A DNA stretch of 64,000 bases from Betaproteobacteria bacterium GR16-43 (GCA_001953215.1 CP019169.1:1798001-1862000); one strand, 5' to 3'; shown: positions 1-8,407, counted from the first letter of the stretch. Made by a program: numbers and translations. The notes: a model not told the origin generated them from the sequence alone.

Positions 1-402
1 CGTCACGGCGGCTTTCTTCGGGAGCGTGAGCTCCAGGACGCCGTTGTCGAACCGGGCCACGGCCTTGGTCTCGTCGACTTCCTGCGGAAGCGCGAAGCGG
101 CGCGCGACCTTGCCGAAATGGCGCTCGGAACGCAGCCACTTGTCGTCTTCCCGGGCGGTCGTTTCGCGCTTCGTCTCGGCGGAGAGGGTCACTTCATTGC
201 CCTCGATCTCGACCTGGATGTCTTCCTTCTTCACGCCCGGCAGCTCGGCCGCGACGGTGTAGCCCTCGGGGGTCTCGCGCACGTCGAAGCGGATCGGGGC
301 GACTTCCTCGCGCTGCGGCGTGGGATAGCCGGCGCGGAAGAATTCGTTGAAGAGGTTGTCGATGGGGCTGACGAGGGGTTCATAGCGGATCAATCGGCTC
401 AT
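1..402 (-). CDS. Hsp20/alpha-crystallin small heat-shock protein (3' end beyond the window)
   Basis: Read by hand from the complement: 134 codons are open from ATG at 402 to the left edge, so the C-terminus is missing. The protein starts MSRLIRYEPLVSPIDNLFNE and carries the alpha-crystallin signatures VAAELPGVKKEDI (about residues 51-63) and the late FDNGVLELTLPKK block. Hsp20 proteins are ATP-independent holdases that keep unfolding proteins soluble in the cytoplasm. The start has a GGAG ribosome site about 6 bases upstream and a sigma-32-type promoter at 476-503. It is divergent from the ECF sigma gene. Family assignment is secure; only the tail is unseen. Confidence 0.93.
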   Translation of the reverse strand, partial: MSRLIRYEPLVSPIDNLFNEFFRAGYPTPQREEVAPIRFDVRETPEGYTVAAELPGVKKEDIQVEIEGNEVTLSAETKRETTAREDDKWLRSERHFGKVARRFALPQEVDETKAVARFDNGVLELTLPKKAAVT

Positions 403-475
403 GGCGGCTCCTGGAATGTCGGGTTTCGAAATGGGCCGGGTTGTCCCGGCCGGGCGGCGTTCGCCCCTGTGAAGA

Positions 476-503
476 ACGTAGGGTTGCCCCGGGGCATTTC
501 AAG
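476..503 (-). promoter_or_regulatory. Sigma-32 (heat-shock) promoter of the Hsp20 gene
   Basis: On the minus strand a perfect -35 CTTGAAA (503-497) is followed by a 13-base spacer and CCCTACGT (483-476), which resembles the sigma-32 -10 consensus CCCCATNT. It sits about 75 bases upstream of the small heat-shock gene, where such a promoter is expected. Start of transcription is inferred near 470. Confidence 0.7.
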
Positions 504-575
504 CCCCGCGCCGCAAGGCCACGACAGGTCCGAATGTTAAGATTCGTGCGAGCTACCGACCCCATTTCCCCTCCC

Positions 576-1160
576 ATGACCGACGCGCGTTTCGCGGAAA
601 TCGAGGGCCACCGGCCCTACCTGATGCGCTATGCCCTGGCCCAACTGCGCGACGCCCAGCTCGCCGAGGAGGCGGTCCAGGAAGCCCTCGTGTCGGCCCT
701 GGAGAACATCGCCACCTTCGGCGGCAAGTCGACCCTGCGCACCTGGCTCACGTCGATCCTGCGGTTCAAGGTGATCGACCTGCAGCGCCGCATCATCTCC
801 GACCGCAACAACCTCGAGTTCACCGACTTCGCGGCGGAAACGGGCGACGAGTCCTGGCTGGACGACCTCTTCGCGCCGGACGGGCACTGGAAGGCCCACC
901 CGCAATCCTGGGGCAACCCGGAGGCGGCCTTCGAGCAGCGGCGCTTCTGGGAAGTCTTCGAGCGCTGCCTGGACGGGCTGCCGGCCGCGGGCGGGCGCGT
1001 CTTCTTCAAGCGCGAGGTGATGGGCGAGGAAACCGAGGCGATCTGTAAGGCCGAGCGCATCACGCCGTCCAACTGTTGGGTGATCCTCCACCGGGCGCGG
1101 CTCGGGCTGCGCACCTGCCTCGAGAAGAACTGGTTCGGAAAGGAAGCAAGCGTTGGATGA
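576..1160 (+). CDS. ECF-type sigma-70 family RNA polymerase sigma factor
   Basis: A 194-residue protein from ATG 576 (MTDARFAEIEGHRPYLMRYA). The frame is open further upstream to 441, but the upstream residues are not sigma-like, so the ATG is preferred. The region 2 helix block (LAEEAVQEALVSAL, then TLRTWLTSILRFKVIDLQRR) is near residues 28-70. Region 4 with its helix-turn-helix (REVMGEETEAICKAERITPS) is near 145-170. ECF factors direct core polymerase to stress promoters and are held by an anti-sigma partner. Here the partner gene overlaps the 3' end and the downstream genes are bufferin-type RiPP genes, an arrangement known for copper/gold-responsive operons. The inducing metal is inferred, not shown. 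Confidence 0.88.
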   Translation: MTDARFAEIEGHRPYLMRYALAQLRDAQLAEEAVQEALVSALENIATFGGKSTLRTWLTSILRFKVIDLQRRIISDRNNLEFTDFAAETGDESWLDDLFAPDGHWKAHPQSWGNPEAAFEQRRFWEVFERCLDGLPAAGGRVFFKREVMGEETEAICKAERITPSNCWVILHRARLGLRTCLEKNWFGKEASVG

Positions 1161-1338
1161 CGACCTGAACTGCCGCGAGGCCGTGCGCCTGATGTCGGTG
1201 GCCCTGGAGCGCATCCTCACGGAGGCCGAGACCTCCCTGTTGCAACGCCACCTGAGCGATTGCCTCGATTGCCGCAATTTCGAGGTCCAGGTGAAATTCA
1301 TCCACCGCGCCGCGTCGCGCTTTCGCTCCGGCGAGTGA
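1153..1338 (+). CDS. Short zinc-finger (zf-HC2/ZAS) anti-sigma factor, soluble
   Basis: A 61-residue protein whose TTG start at 1153 lies inside the end of the sigma gene; an AAGGAAG ribosome site lies about 7 bases upstream. Residues 32-42 hold the HxxxCxxC zinc motif of ZAS anti-sigma factors (HLSDCLDC). A further Cys (Cys7) is near the N-terminus. No membrane segment follows, so it should act in the cytoplasm, binding the co-encoded sigma factor. The 8-base overlap suggests translational coupling. Anti-sigma function is inferred from motif and position. Confidence 0.82.
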   Translation: MDDDLNCREAVRLMSVALERILTEAETSLLQRHLSDCLDCRNFEVQVKFIHRAASRFRSGE

Positions 1339-1379
1339 TGCATCCGCGAGCGCACGAATTCCGTAGCAAGGGAGGCACC

Positions 1380-1643
1380 ATGAACACCCGTAGAGCAATG
1401 TTGCAGTCGGCCGTGGCCGGAGTCCTCGCGCTCGCCGTCGCCCAGGGCGCAGCTGCCCAGTCGAAGGAGAAGGAAGGCGCGAAGGAGAAGTGCTACGGCA
1501 TCGCGAAGGCCGGGCAGAACGATTGCGGCACCGCGAAGCACACCTGCGCCGGGAAGTCGACGAAGGCGAATGCGCCGGACGAGTGGAAGTACGTCGCGAA
1601 AGGGACGTGCCAGAGCTTGGGCGGCAAGACGACCCCCGGTTAG
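1380..1643 (+). CDS. bufA: DUF2282 bufferin-type RiPP precursor, copy 1
   Basis: An 87-residue exported protein with a strong GGGAGG ribosome site. A signal peptide (cleavage likely after AAA at residue 26) precedes a small core with four cysteines at 38, 49, 56 and 77. The motifs [15 protein letters not shown] and KGTC are those of DUF2282 proteins, now called bufferins. In studied members an MNIO enzyme oxidises core cysteines to thiooxazole-type heterocycles and the peptide buffers copper in the periplasm. The maturation enzyme lies just downstream. The next gene is a paralogue with identical cysteine spacing (11, 7, 21). Metal specificity cannot be read from sequence. Confidence 0.88.
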   Translation: MNTRRAMLQSAVAGVLALAVAQGAAAQSKEKEGAKEKCYGIAKAGQNDCGTAKHTCAGKSTKANAPDEWKYVAKGTCQSLGGKTTPG

Positions 1644-1665
1644 TGACCCCAATACTGGAGAATCC

Positions 1666-1986
1666 ATGAAGACCTCGAAGACCCTCGTTTCCTCCGCGCT
1701 GGCCGGCCTGCTGGGCCTGAGCCTCGCGGCCATCGCGGCCGACCATCCCGCGACCCCGGCCGATTCCGAGAAGTGCTACGGCATCGCGAAGAAGGGCAAG
1801 AACGACTGCGGCACCGCGAAGCACGCGTGCGGCGGCGAAGCCAAGGCCGACAACCTGCCGGAAGAGTGGAAGTACATCGCGAAGGGCACGTGCGAGAAGG
1901 CGGGCGGCAAGCTCACCGGCCCCGTGGCCACCGACGCGAAGAAGGCGCCCCCCGCCGAGAAGCCGTACGTCGCCCCGGGCGGCTGA
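1666..1986 (+). CDS. bufA: DUF2282 bufferin-type RiPP precursor, copy 2 with extended tail
   Basis: A 106-residue paralogue of the preceding gene, 22 bases downstream. The signal peptide ends near residue 24 (AIA). Cysteines 37, 48, 55 and 76 keep the same spacing as copy 1. It differs by a 30-residue Lys/Pro/Ala tail after the last Cys, against only 10 residues in copy 1. Its TGA stop overlaps the ATG of the MNIO gene (TGATG), so the enzyme is probably translated by reinitiation from this precursor. Presumably both precursors are substrates of the same enzyme; this is inference. Confidence 0.87.
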   Translation: MKTSKTLVSSALAGLLGLSLAAIAADHPATPADSEKCYGIAKKGKNDCGTAKHACGGEAKADNLPEEWKYIAKGTCEKAGGKLTGPVATDAKKAPPAEKPYVAPGG

Positions 1987-2843
1987 TGCGCCAGGCGCAC
2001 GCGCCCGACGCCACGCACGCCGGCATCGGACTGCGCGCGCCGCACTACGCGGAGATCGCGAGGCGGAAGCCCCGCCTCGCATTCCTCGAAGTCCACAGCG
2101 AGAACTTCTTCGGCGACGGCGGCCCGCCGCTCGCCTGGCTCGAACGCTTTCGCGCCGACTATCCGCTGAGCCTGCATGGTGTCGGGCTTTCGCTCGGCAC
2201 CGCCGATGCCCTCGATGAAACGCACCTCGCGAAGCTCGCCGCGCTCGCGCAGCGCTTCGAGCCCGCGCTCGTCTCCGAGCACCTCTGCTGGGGTGCCATC
2301 GGCGGACGCTTCGCCAACGACCTCCTGCCCCTGCCGTATACCGAGCCCGCGCTCGCCCGCGTGATCGAGCAAATCGGCCACGCGCAGGATCGCCTCGGCC
2401 GGCGGATCCTCGTGGAGAACGTCTCGTCCTACCTGGAGTTCGAGGACTCGACGATTCCCGAATGGGAGTTCCTCGCCGAGACCGCGCGCGCGTCGGGCTG
2501 CGGCATCCTGCTCGACGTGAACAACATCCACGTCAACGCGATGAACCACGGCTTCGATGCGCTGCGCTATCTCGACGCGATCCCCGCGCGCGCCGTGGAG
2601 GAAATCCACCTCGCGGGCTACGAGGAATCCGGCGGGCTGCTGATCGATACGCACGGCGCGCGCGTCTTCCCCGAAGTGTGGCGATTGTACGAAGCCGCGA
2701 TCGCGCGCTTCGGTGCGCGCCCCACGCTGGTCGAATGGGACACCGACATCCCGGAGCTCGACGTGCTCTTGCGCGAGGCCTCGACCGCCACCGCGATCCT
2801 CGAACGTGCGGACGCGCCACAGCATGAAAGGATCGGGGCCTGA
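1986..2843 (+). CDS. bufB: DUF692 multinuclear non-heme iron oxidase (MNIO), bufferin maturase
   Basis: A 285-residue TIM-barrel enzyme of family DUF692. Diagnostic blocks are GIGLRAPHY (13-21), LEVHSENFFG (34-43), SLHG (62-65), SEHL (97-100), VENVSSY (143-149), LLDVNNIHVN (175-184), EIHLAGY (206-212), DTHG (221-224) and VEWDTDIP (249-256). Candidate iron ligands are the His, Glu and Asp of these blocks. MNIOs modify cysteines of small RiPP precursors using a mixed-valent iron cluster and oxygen. The partner BufC follows after one base and the two substrates precede, so assignment to bufferin maturation is strong. The start overlaps the stop of precursor 2. Confidence 0.92.
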   Translation: MRQAHAPDATHAGIGLRAPHYAEIARRKPRLAFLEVHSENFFGDGGPPLAWLERFRADYPLSLHGVGLSLGTADALDETHLAKLAALAQRFEPALVSEHLCWGAIGGRFANDLLPLPYTEPALARVIEQIGHAQDRLGRRILVENVSSYLEFEDSTIPEWEFLAETARASGCGILLDVNNIHVNAMNHGFDALRYLDAIPARAVEEIHLAGYEESGGLLIDTHGARVFPEVWRLYEAAIARFGARPTLVEWDTDIPELDVLLREASTATAILERADAPQHERIGA

Positions 2844-2844
2844 C

Positions 2845-3609
2845 ATGGCCAGCCTCGCTCGCCTGCAGGCCGATTTCCTCGCCGCCGTGGTCGACGCGGC
2901 GAACGCGGACCGCGCACCGGCGATCCGTGCCGGGTCGCTCGGCGCGGCGCAGCGCCTCGCGGTCTACCGGCGCAACCTGCATGCGAACTGGCGAGCGGCG
3001 CTCGAGGACACGCACCCCGTGGTCGCGCGCCTCGTGGGCGGCGCGTTCTTCGGCGAGGCCGCGCGGCTCTACGCGCTGGCGCATCCTTCCCCGAGCGGAG
3101 ACCTGAATCGTTTCGGCGAGCACTTCGGGGCTTTCCTGGCCGAGTACCCGCACGCGCAGGACGTTCCCTACCTCGCCGATGTCGCGCGGCTCGAGTGGGC
3201 CTGGCACGCGTGCTTCCATGCCGCGACCGCGATGCCGCTCGACTTCGCCGCGCTGGGTGCGGTGCCCGCGGAACGCCACGGCGAGATCCGCTTCTCGCTG
3301 CATCCGGCCGCGCGCCTGGTCGAGTCGGTGCATCCGATCCTCGCCATCTGGGAGGCGAACCAGCCGGAGCGCGACGGCACGCCCGATCGCTTCGAAGGGC
3401 CGGATCGCGTCCTCGTGCATCGGCCGGACCTCGATGTCGAAATGCAGATCCTCGACGCGCCCGCCTTCGCGTTCCTTCGCGCCGTGCGGGACGGACAAAC
3501 CTTCGAAGCCGCGGCGGCGAGCGCGGGCTTCGAGGACGCACAAGCCCTCGGGGCCACGCTGCAGCGCTTCGTCGCCTCGCGCGTCATCGTCGCGTTCGCG
3601 GCGCCATGA
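2845..3609 (+). CDS. bufC: DUF2063 BufC-type partner protein of the MNIO
   Basis: A 254-residue protein with the N-terminal DUF2063 signature (LARLQADFLAAVV, then RLAVYRRNLHANW and LEDTHPVVARLVG). These proteins are co-encoded with DUF692 enzymes and help present the precursor to the oxidase. ATG 2845 is placed one base after the MNIO stop; an in-frame ATG at 2824 would add seven residues and overlap. The C-terminal half is a divergent winged-helix-like region. The 3' end overlaps the next gene (ATGA), continuing the translationally coupled operon. Confidence 0.87.
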   Translation: MASLARLQADFLAAVVDAANADRAPAIRAGSLGAAQRLAVYRRNLHANWRAALEDTHPVVARLVGGAFFGEAARLYALAHPSPSGDLNRFGEHFGAFLAEYPHAQDVPYLADVARLEWAWHACFHAATAMPLDFAALGAVPAERHGEIRFSLHPAARLVESVHPILAIWEANQPERDGTPDRFEGPDRVLVHRPDLDVEMQILDAPAFAFLRAVRDGQTFEAAAASAGFEDAQALGATLQRFVASRVIVAFAAP

Positions 3610-4322
3610 AACCGGGCTCGCCCGCCGTCGCCAATGCGGCCACGCGCCAGCCGATGCTCGCGGAGCGCGCCGCGCGGCTGCATGTCCAGGTAGAACGCGG
3701 CGTGCTCCCGGTGCGCGCGCAACGGCTGCTGCCCGAAGCCCTGCGCGAATTCGATGCCGGCGTGAAGGCGTTGCTGGCGGCCGCGCCGTCGGCGGAGATT
3801 CGCGAGAACTACCGCTTGCTGGAATTGCTCTGGGCCGACTATCGCCCGCACGTCGCGCGCACACCCGATCCGGAAGGTCCGGACAAGCTGGCCGAGCGCG
3901 GCGAGGAAGTGGTGTGGATCGCCTCGAAGGGCGTGAAGCTGTTGAAGGATCATGCCGACGATCCGCGCTCGGAGCGCGTGCGCACCGTCGGCGAGGCGCG
4001 GTTGCAGTCGCAGCGCATCGCGAGGGGCTATTTCTTCCGGCAGTGGGCGGCGCGCAGCGAACGCCGCGAGGCGGAATTGCGCGCGGCCGGCGCGGCCTAC
4101 CGCAAGGCCATGGATGCGTTGCTCGCGTCGGCGGTTGTCGGCAGCGAAGCGATGGCCGACCTGCAGCTCGCCGAGAACCAGTACGGATTCCTGCTGAGCG
4201 CCGCGCAGGGGCTGGAACGCCAGCGCGACCCGCGGCCCGGCCTCGAGGCCGTGGCCAAGTCCTGCGACAACATGCTGGAGGTGCTGGACCGGGTGGCCCG
4301 GCGCTACGAGTCCGAGCCCTAG
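3606..4322 (+). CDS. Protein with two PilJ/NarX-type sensor-like repeats, no membrane segment
   Basis: A 238-residue Ala/Arg/Glu-rich helical protein. Two stretches resemble the N-terminal domain of type IV pilus methyl-accepting proteins (PF13675-like): QPMLAERAARLHVQVERGVL near residue 15 and EARLQSQRIARGYFFRQWA near residue 131, each followed by a long helix. In that family the domain is periplasmic and binds small ligands, but no signal peptide or transmembrane helix is visible here. Its ATG overlaps the BufC stop, so it belongs to the bufferin-type operon, where such a gene is not a standard component. Its TAG stop shares a CTAG with the opposing lipoprotein gene. Role unknown. Confidence 0.6.
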   Translation: MKPGSPAVANAATRQPMLAERAARLHVQVERGVLPVRAQRLLPEALREFDAGVKALLAAAPSAEIRENYRLLELLWADYRPHVARTPDPEGPDKLAERGEEVVWIASKGVKLLKDHADDPRSERVRTVGEARLQSQRIARGYFFRQWAARSERREAELRAAGAAYRKAMDALLASAVVGSEAMADLQLAENQYGFLLSAAQGLERQRDPRPGLEAVAKSCDNMLEVLDRVARRYESEP

Positions 4323-5170
4323 TTTTCCGCGGCCGGGTTCGCCACGTCCATCGCCACGCGCCAGTCGCCGTCTTCGTAGCGCCACACGCGCAGGTAATGC
4401 CCGAGGGCCTTGCCGGGCGCGGCCGGCGACGCGTAGCTGCCCCGGGCGTAGCCCAGGTCGCCGGAGCTGGCGATCTCGGCGCGCTCCACGGTCCACACGA
4501 GGCGCTCGTCGGGCATGGTGGGCGCGGCGAGGGCCTCCGTCTTGCCGATCACCGGGGCCGCGCCTTCGCGGTAGAAGCGCATGCGGGACGATCCCTGGAC
4601 CGCATACGCGGCCCGCGCGCCCGAGCTGGCACTCTCGCGCCCGAAATTCTCTTCCGCCGCACGCAAGCCCGCCTCGGTGCCGCGGCCGCGCCCGCTGGGC
4701 ACCGAGCCGGCTTCGAGCGGCTGGCTCCAGAGGACCGGCGTGGGATGGCTGATGCCGAGATCGACGGCGACCTTCCAGGGACCGTTCGCTTGCCGCCGCC
4801 AGACCGAGACGTATTGCCCATAGCGTGGCGGATTGTCGGGCTTGGCGACGCTGGTGAGCTTCGTGGGCCCGGTCGACAGGCCCAGGTCGCCCGACGCCGC
4901 GACCTCCACGTACGCCGGCCGCCAGTCGAGGACGATGGGCGGATTGGGCCGCGTGGCGAGGAACGCGTTGCTGACGGTCCAGCCCTTCTGCCGAACGGTC
5001 ACACCGTCGTCGGCGAAGTTGGCGAGGAAGGCCGGGCGCATGTTCTCGCGCATCGAGTGCGCGGCGAACGCGGTCTCGGCCGCGGCCAGCGAGGCGGGAG
5101 CATCCATGGAGGCGGGACCCGCCGCGCAACCGGCGAGGGCGAAGGCGGCGACGGCGGAAAGGGTTTTCAT
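4319..5170 (-). CDS. Lipoprotein with two SnoaL/DUF4440-like repeats
   Basis: A 283-residue protein. Its N-terminus is a lipoprotein signal with lipobox LAGC (Cys15). Two homologous segments follow (about 28-150 and 165-278), each with the pattern SGDLGL/YARG, then KALGHYLRVWR or RYGQYVSVWR, then W-K/R-VAVD/MD. That pattern is typical of SnoaL/DUF4440-type cone folds. No enzyme activity can be assigned. The gene converges on the bufferin-type operon, sharing a CTAG stop with it, and lies 45 bases upstream of the hslU stop side. It could be an independent monocistronic gene. Confidence 0.7.
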   Translation of the reverse strand: MKTLSAVAAFALAGCAAGPASMDAPASLAAAETAFAAHSMRENMRPAFLANFADDGVTVRQKGWTVSNAFLATRPNPPIVLDWRPAYVEVAASGDLGLSTGPTKLTSVAKPDNPPRYGQYVSVWRRQANGPWKVAVDLGISHPTPVLWSQPLEAGSVPSGRGRGTEAGLRAAEENFGRESASSGARAAYAVQGSSRMRFYREGAAPVIGKTEALAAPTMPDERLVWTVERAEIASSGDLGYARGSYASPAAPGKALGHYLRVWRYEDGDWRVAMDVANPAAEN

Positions 5171-5215
5171 GGCGCGGATTCTAGGCGCGCCGCAACGCCG
5201 CGGTGTTTCGAAGCG

Positions 5216-6574
5216 TTACAGGACGTAGCGGGCGAGGTCCTCGCTCTTCGCGAGCTCGCCGAGGCGCGCGTCGACATAGGCCGGGTCGACCACGAGCTGG
5301 CGCGTCGTGCGGCCCGCGTCGAAGGACACTTCCTCCAGCAGCTTTTCCATCACCGTGTGCAGGCGGCGCGCGCCGATGTTCTCGGTGCGCTCGTTCACCG
5401 CGAACGCGATCTCCGCGATGCGCCGCACGCCCTCGGGCGTGAACGACACCTCGACTTCCTCGGTGCCGAGCAGCGCCTGGTATTGCTTGGTGAGGCAGGC
5501 ATCGGTTTCCGTGAGGATGCGCACGAAATCGTCGACGGTCAGGCTCGAGAGCTCGACCCGGATCGGCAAGCGCCCCTGCAGCTCGGGGATGAGGTCCGAC
5601 GGGCGCGCCAGGTGGAAAGCGCCACTCGCGATGAAGAGGATGTGGTCGGTGCGGATCATTCCGTACTTCGTGGACACCGACGTGCCCTCGATCAGAGGCA
5701 GGAGGTCGCGCTGCACGCCCTGGCGCGAGACATCCGCGCCCTGCATCTCGCCGCGGGAGGCGATCTTGTCGATCTCGTCGAGGAACACGATGCCGTTTTC
5801 CTCCACGGCGCGAACCGCGCGCAGCCGCGCTTCCTCCTCGTTCACGAGCTTCGCGGCTTCCTCGTCGGTGAGCAGGCGCAGCGCCTCGCGGATGCGCAGC
5901 GTGCGGCGCTTCCTCCGCGGGTTGCCCATGTTCGCGAACATGCCCTGGATCTGCTGCGTGAGTTCTTCCATGCCGGGGGGTGCGAAGATCTCCATGCCCG
6001 CCTGGCCCTGGGCGACGTCGATCTCGATTTCCTTGTCGTCCAGCTTCCCCTCGCGCAGCATCTTGCGGAAGCGCTGGCGGGTGGAGTTGATGTCGTTGCC
6101 GTCGGTCGCGGGAACGCCGGGCAGCAGCGCATCGAGGATGCGCTCCTCGGCGGATTCCTCGGCGCGCGGGCGCGCCTTGTGCATCTCCTGCTCGCGCAGG
6201 TTCTTCACGGCGATCTCGGCGAGGTCGCGGATGATCGTGTCGACGTCGCGGCCGACGTAGCCCACCTCGGTGAACTTGGTGGCCTCGACCTTGATGAACG
6301 GGGCATTGGCCAGCCGGGCCAGCCGGCGGGAGATCTCGGTCTTGCCCACGCCCGTGGGCCCGATCATGAGGATGTTCTTCGGGGTGATCTCGGCGCGCAG
6401 CGGCTCGGCCACGCGCGAGCGCCGCCAGCGGTTGCGCAGCGCCACGGCGACCGCTTTCTTCGCCTCCGCCTGCCCGACGATGAACTTGTCCAGCTCGTGG
6501 ACGATCTCCTGCGGCGTCATCATCGACGCGTTGTCGCGCGCGGGGATTTCCACGGGCTTGTCGTTGCCGTCCAT
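5216..6574 (-). CDS. hslU: ATP-dependent protease ATPase subunit HslU
   Basis: A 452-residue AAA+ unfoldase of the HslUV protease. Walker A is GPTGVGKTE (residues 72-80) and Walker B is [10 protein letters not shown] near 265; a long intermediate (I) domain lies between. The C-terminus ([14 protein letters not shown]) inserts into HslV. It unfolds substrates and feeds them to the HslV dodecamer. Its ATG overlaps the hslV stop (TGATG), so the pair is co-translated. The N-terminus is about 18 residues longer than typical; ATG at the Met-Met of MMTPQEIV is an alternative start. Confidence 0.96.
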   Translation of the reverse strand: MDGNDKPVEIPARDNASMMTPQEIVHELDKFIVGQAEAKKAVAVALRNRWRRSRVAEPLRAEITPKNILMIGPTGVGKTEISRRLARLANAPFIKVEATKFTEVGYVGRDVDTIIRDLAEIAVKNLREQEMHKARPRAEESAEERILDALLPGVPATDGNDINSTRQRFRKMLREGKLDDKEIEIDVAQGQAGMEIFAPPGMEELTQQIQGMFANMGNPRRKRRTLRIREALRLLTDEEAAKLVNEEEARLRAVRAVEENGIVFLDEIDKIASRGEMQGADVSRQGVQRDLLPLIEGTSVSTKYGMIRTDHILFIASGAFHLARPSDLIPELQGRLPIRVELSSLTVDDFVRILTETDACLTKQYQALLGTEEVEVSFTPEGVRRIAEIAFAVNERTENIGARRLHTVMEKLLEEVSFDAGRTTRQLVVDPAYVDARLGELAKSEDLARYVL

Positions 6575-7107
6575 CAGAGCGTCTCGATCACCAGGTTGTG
6601 GTTGGTGTAGATGCAGAGCTCGCCCGCGATGCCGAGCGACTTGCGCACGATCTCTTCCGCTCCGAGCTCGGTGTTGTCGAGCATCGCCATGGCCGCGGCC
6701 TGGGCATAGGTGCCGCCGCTGCCGATGGCGAGCAGGCCGCGTTCGGGCTCGAGCACGTCGCCGTTGCCGGTGATGATGAGCGAGGCCTCGCGGTCGGCCA
6801 CGACCAGCATGGCCTCGAGGCGGCGCAGGATGCGGTCGGTGCGCCAGTCCTTCGCCAGCTCCACGGCGGAGCGCATGAGGTTGCCCTGGTGCTTTTCCAG
6901 CTTCGCCTCGAAGCGTTCGAAGAGCGTGAAGGCATCGGCCGTCGCGCCCGCGAAGCCCGCGAGGATCTTGTCGTGGTACAGGCGCCGGACCTTGCGCGCC
7001 GTCGCCTTCACGACGACATTGCCCAGCGTGACCTGCCCGTCGCCGCCCATCGACACCTGGGTGCCGCGGCGCACGGAGAGGATGGTGGTGCCGTGGAATG
7101 ATTCCAA
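6574..7107 (-). CDS. hslV: ATP-dependent protease proteolytic subunit HslV
   Basis: The 177-residue threonine protease subunit of HslUV. The reading frame is open from ATG 7122, but the TTG at 7107 is preferred. TTG gives [10 protein letters not shown], matching the short betaproteobacterial leader (MEQxHGTT). It also has AAGGA seven bases upstream and leaves a normal leader after the sigma-32-like promoter at 7131-7158. The first Thr of HGTT is the catalytic nucleophile after propeptide removal. [20 protein letters not shown] and KDWRTDR are conserved. If ATG 7122 is used the product is 182 residues. Confidence 0.94.
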   Translation of the reverse strand: MESFHGTTILSVRRGTQVSMGGDGQVTLGNVVVKATARKVRRLYHDKILAGFAGATADAFTLFERFEAKLEKHQGNLMRSAVELAKDWRTDRILRRLEAMLVVADREASLIITGNGDVLEPERGLLAIGSGGTYAQAAAMAMLDNTELGAEEIVRKSLGIAGELCIYTNHNLVIETL

Positions 7108-7130
7108 ACCGGGTTCCTTCATGAGGATCT

Positions 7131-7158
7131 GGTGGGGGCGCTCCCCGGGCAATTCAAC
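7131..7158 (-). promoter_or_regulatory. Sigma-32-like promoter of hslVU
   Basis: On the minus strand GTTGAAT (7158-7152; consensus CTTGAAA) is followed by a 13-base spacer and CCCCCACC (7138-7131; consensus CCCCATNT). hslVU is a classical heat-shock operon and the spacer equals that of the Hsp20 promoter in this window. Transcription would start near 7125, which supports the downstream TTG start of hslV. Confidence 0.5.
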
Positions 7159-7191
7159 CATCCTGCCGCGATGCGGCGGGCGCGGGGGCGG

Positions 7192-7218
7192 AAATCCCTC
7201 GCGCACCGCGCGGGATTT
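7192..7218 (-). terminator. Inverted repeat at the end of the STAS gene, possible terminator
   Basis: AAATCCC (7192-7198) and GGGATTT (7212-7218) form a stem with further CGCG pairing inside, overlapping the TGA stop of the STAS gene. There is no clear U-tract, so it may be a Rho-independent terminator of poor quality or a 3'-end-stabilising hairpin separating this gene from hslVU. Confidence 0.35.
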
Positions 7219-8348
7219 CAGATGGACTTCTTGCGGACGAGGATCGCGTAGCGGTTGAACCCGAAGGCCTCGAGCAGGCCCGCGTTCAACTCGTTCAGGT
7301 TGGACAGGATCACGCGCTTGCCCGCCAGCTGCAGGCCCTTCACCACGTCGAAGAACGCCGAGCAGAAGCCGAACTCGATGCGCAGCACCTTGGAGGTGTC
7401 GATCGCGACTTCGGTGAGGGACGCCGCGAAGCCGTTCAGCTCGGCGATCTGGTTGGAACTCGCGGTGGAGATGACGCCCTTCAGCGGGAAGCCCGCCTCC
7501 GGCTCCGCCCGTGCCGCGTGGGCACCCGTGGCGGTGCCCGCGGCCTTGGCCGCCGGCTGCTTCGCGGCGGCCGCGGCCACCGTGTTCACGTACACCTCCC
7601 AGTTGGGCGGCGACATCTCGAAGGCGACGGCGTATTCGAGCCCGAGGTCCTCGAAATCCTGGTTCCGGCCCTGCAGGATCAGCAGCTCGAACTGCAGCAG
7701 CCAGAAATAGCGCTCGATCTCGGTGGCCTTCTCGTTGAAGTTGGTGCGCAGCAGCGTCTCCAGCGAAGAGACGTTGTTGAACCAGAGCGGGAGGTTGCGC
7801 TTGCGCAGCAGCAGCAGCGCATTGCCCAGGAGCGTGGCTTCCTCGGCCGTGATCTTGGTGATCTTGCTCACGTCCAGGCGCACGGTGCCCATCTGTTCGG
7901 CGAAGAGGCGGAACTTCTCGATCTCGCCGGCCAGGTCGCCCGAGGCGCTGGGCTTCAGCACGAAGAGGTCCTTGCGTTCGCGCGACTCGGGGGCGCGGCG
8001 CGGATCGACCGCGTCGCTGCTCTCGGACCACGGCGGGGGCGACTGCTCGAACTTCACCGTGAAGAGCATCGAGAGGGACTCGAACTCGGCGCGGTTGGGC
8101 GCGGCCTGGTAGAGGTCGAAGAGCATGAGCCAGGCCTGCTTGTTGCCCTTGCCCGTGGTCTCGCGGATCTCCGCCTTCAGCAGCGCGATGGCCGCATCGG
8201 CGCGGTTGGCGCTGTACAGGACCGCCGCCTCCTGTGCCGGGGGCAGGCGCATGGAGTGGAATTCTTCCGTGCCCACGCGGGCCAGGGCGCGATGCGCCCC
8301 GGTGCGGGTACCTGTGATGTTGCTGGGTGCGGGTGCGGCTTGTGCCAC
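7218..8348 (-). CDS. Double STAS-domain protein
   Basis: A 376-residue soluble protein. Two STAS-like segments are visible, about residues 150-200 ([21 protein letters not shown]) and 315-370 ([20 protein letters not shown]), separated by an Ala-rich linker. An N-terminal helical part ([18 protein letters not shown]) is TPR-like. STAS domains act as phospho-regulated protein interaction switches. The usual Ser/Thr phospho-site is not obvious. It lies 59 bases downstream of the COG0523 genes. Likely a structural or signalling protein; its partner is unknown. Confidence 0.68.
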   Translation of the reverse strand: MAQAAPAPSNITGTRTGAHRALARVGTEEFHSMRLPPAQEAAVLYSANRADAAIALLKAEIRETTGKGNKQAWLMLFDLYQAAPNRAEFESLSMLFTVKFEQSPPPWSESSDAVDPRRAPESRERKDLFVLKPSASGDLAGEIEKFRLFAEQMGTVRLDVSKITKITAEEATLLGNALLLLRKRNLPLWFNNVSSLETLLRTNFNEKATEIERYFWLLQFELLILQGRNQDFEDLGLEYAVAFEMSPPNWEVYVNTVAAAAAKQPAAKAAGTATGAHAARAEPEAGFPLKGVISTASSNQIAELNGFAASLTEVAIDTSKVLRIEFGFCSAFFDVVKGLQLAGKRVILSNLNELNAGLLEAFGFNRYAILVRKKSI

Positions 8349-8395
8349 GGGAGGTGTCCTGCGTGCGCTGAATTCGTGGTCGAATTATCGCCCCC

Positions 8396-8401
8396 AGTAT
8401 A
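8396..8401 (-). promoter_or_regulatory. Putative -10 element of the STAS gene
   Basis: TATACT on the minus strand, about 50 bases before the STAS start and in the short gap after the COG0523 gene. No good -35 accompanies it, so the call rests on the -10 match and position. Confidence 0.3.
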
Positions 8402-8407
8402 GCGCCG

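Noticed and set aside
531-546. CGAAT-N6-ATTCG palindrome just before the ECF sigma gene
   Set aside because: Short and imperfect as an operator; no recognised ECF-type -35/-10 pair with it. Left as a weak possibility only.
3179-6610. A 1143-codon open frame on the plus strand over hslU and its neighbours
   Set aside because: It runs antisense to hslU with Arg/Ala-rich low-complexity translation and no domains; an effect of high GC.
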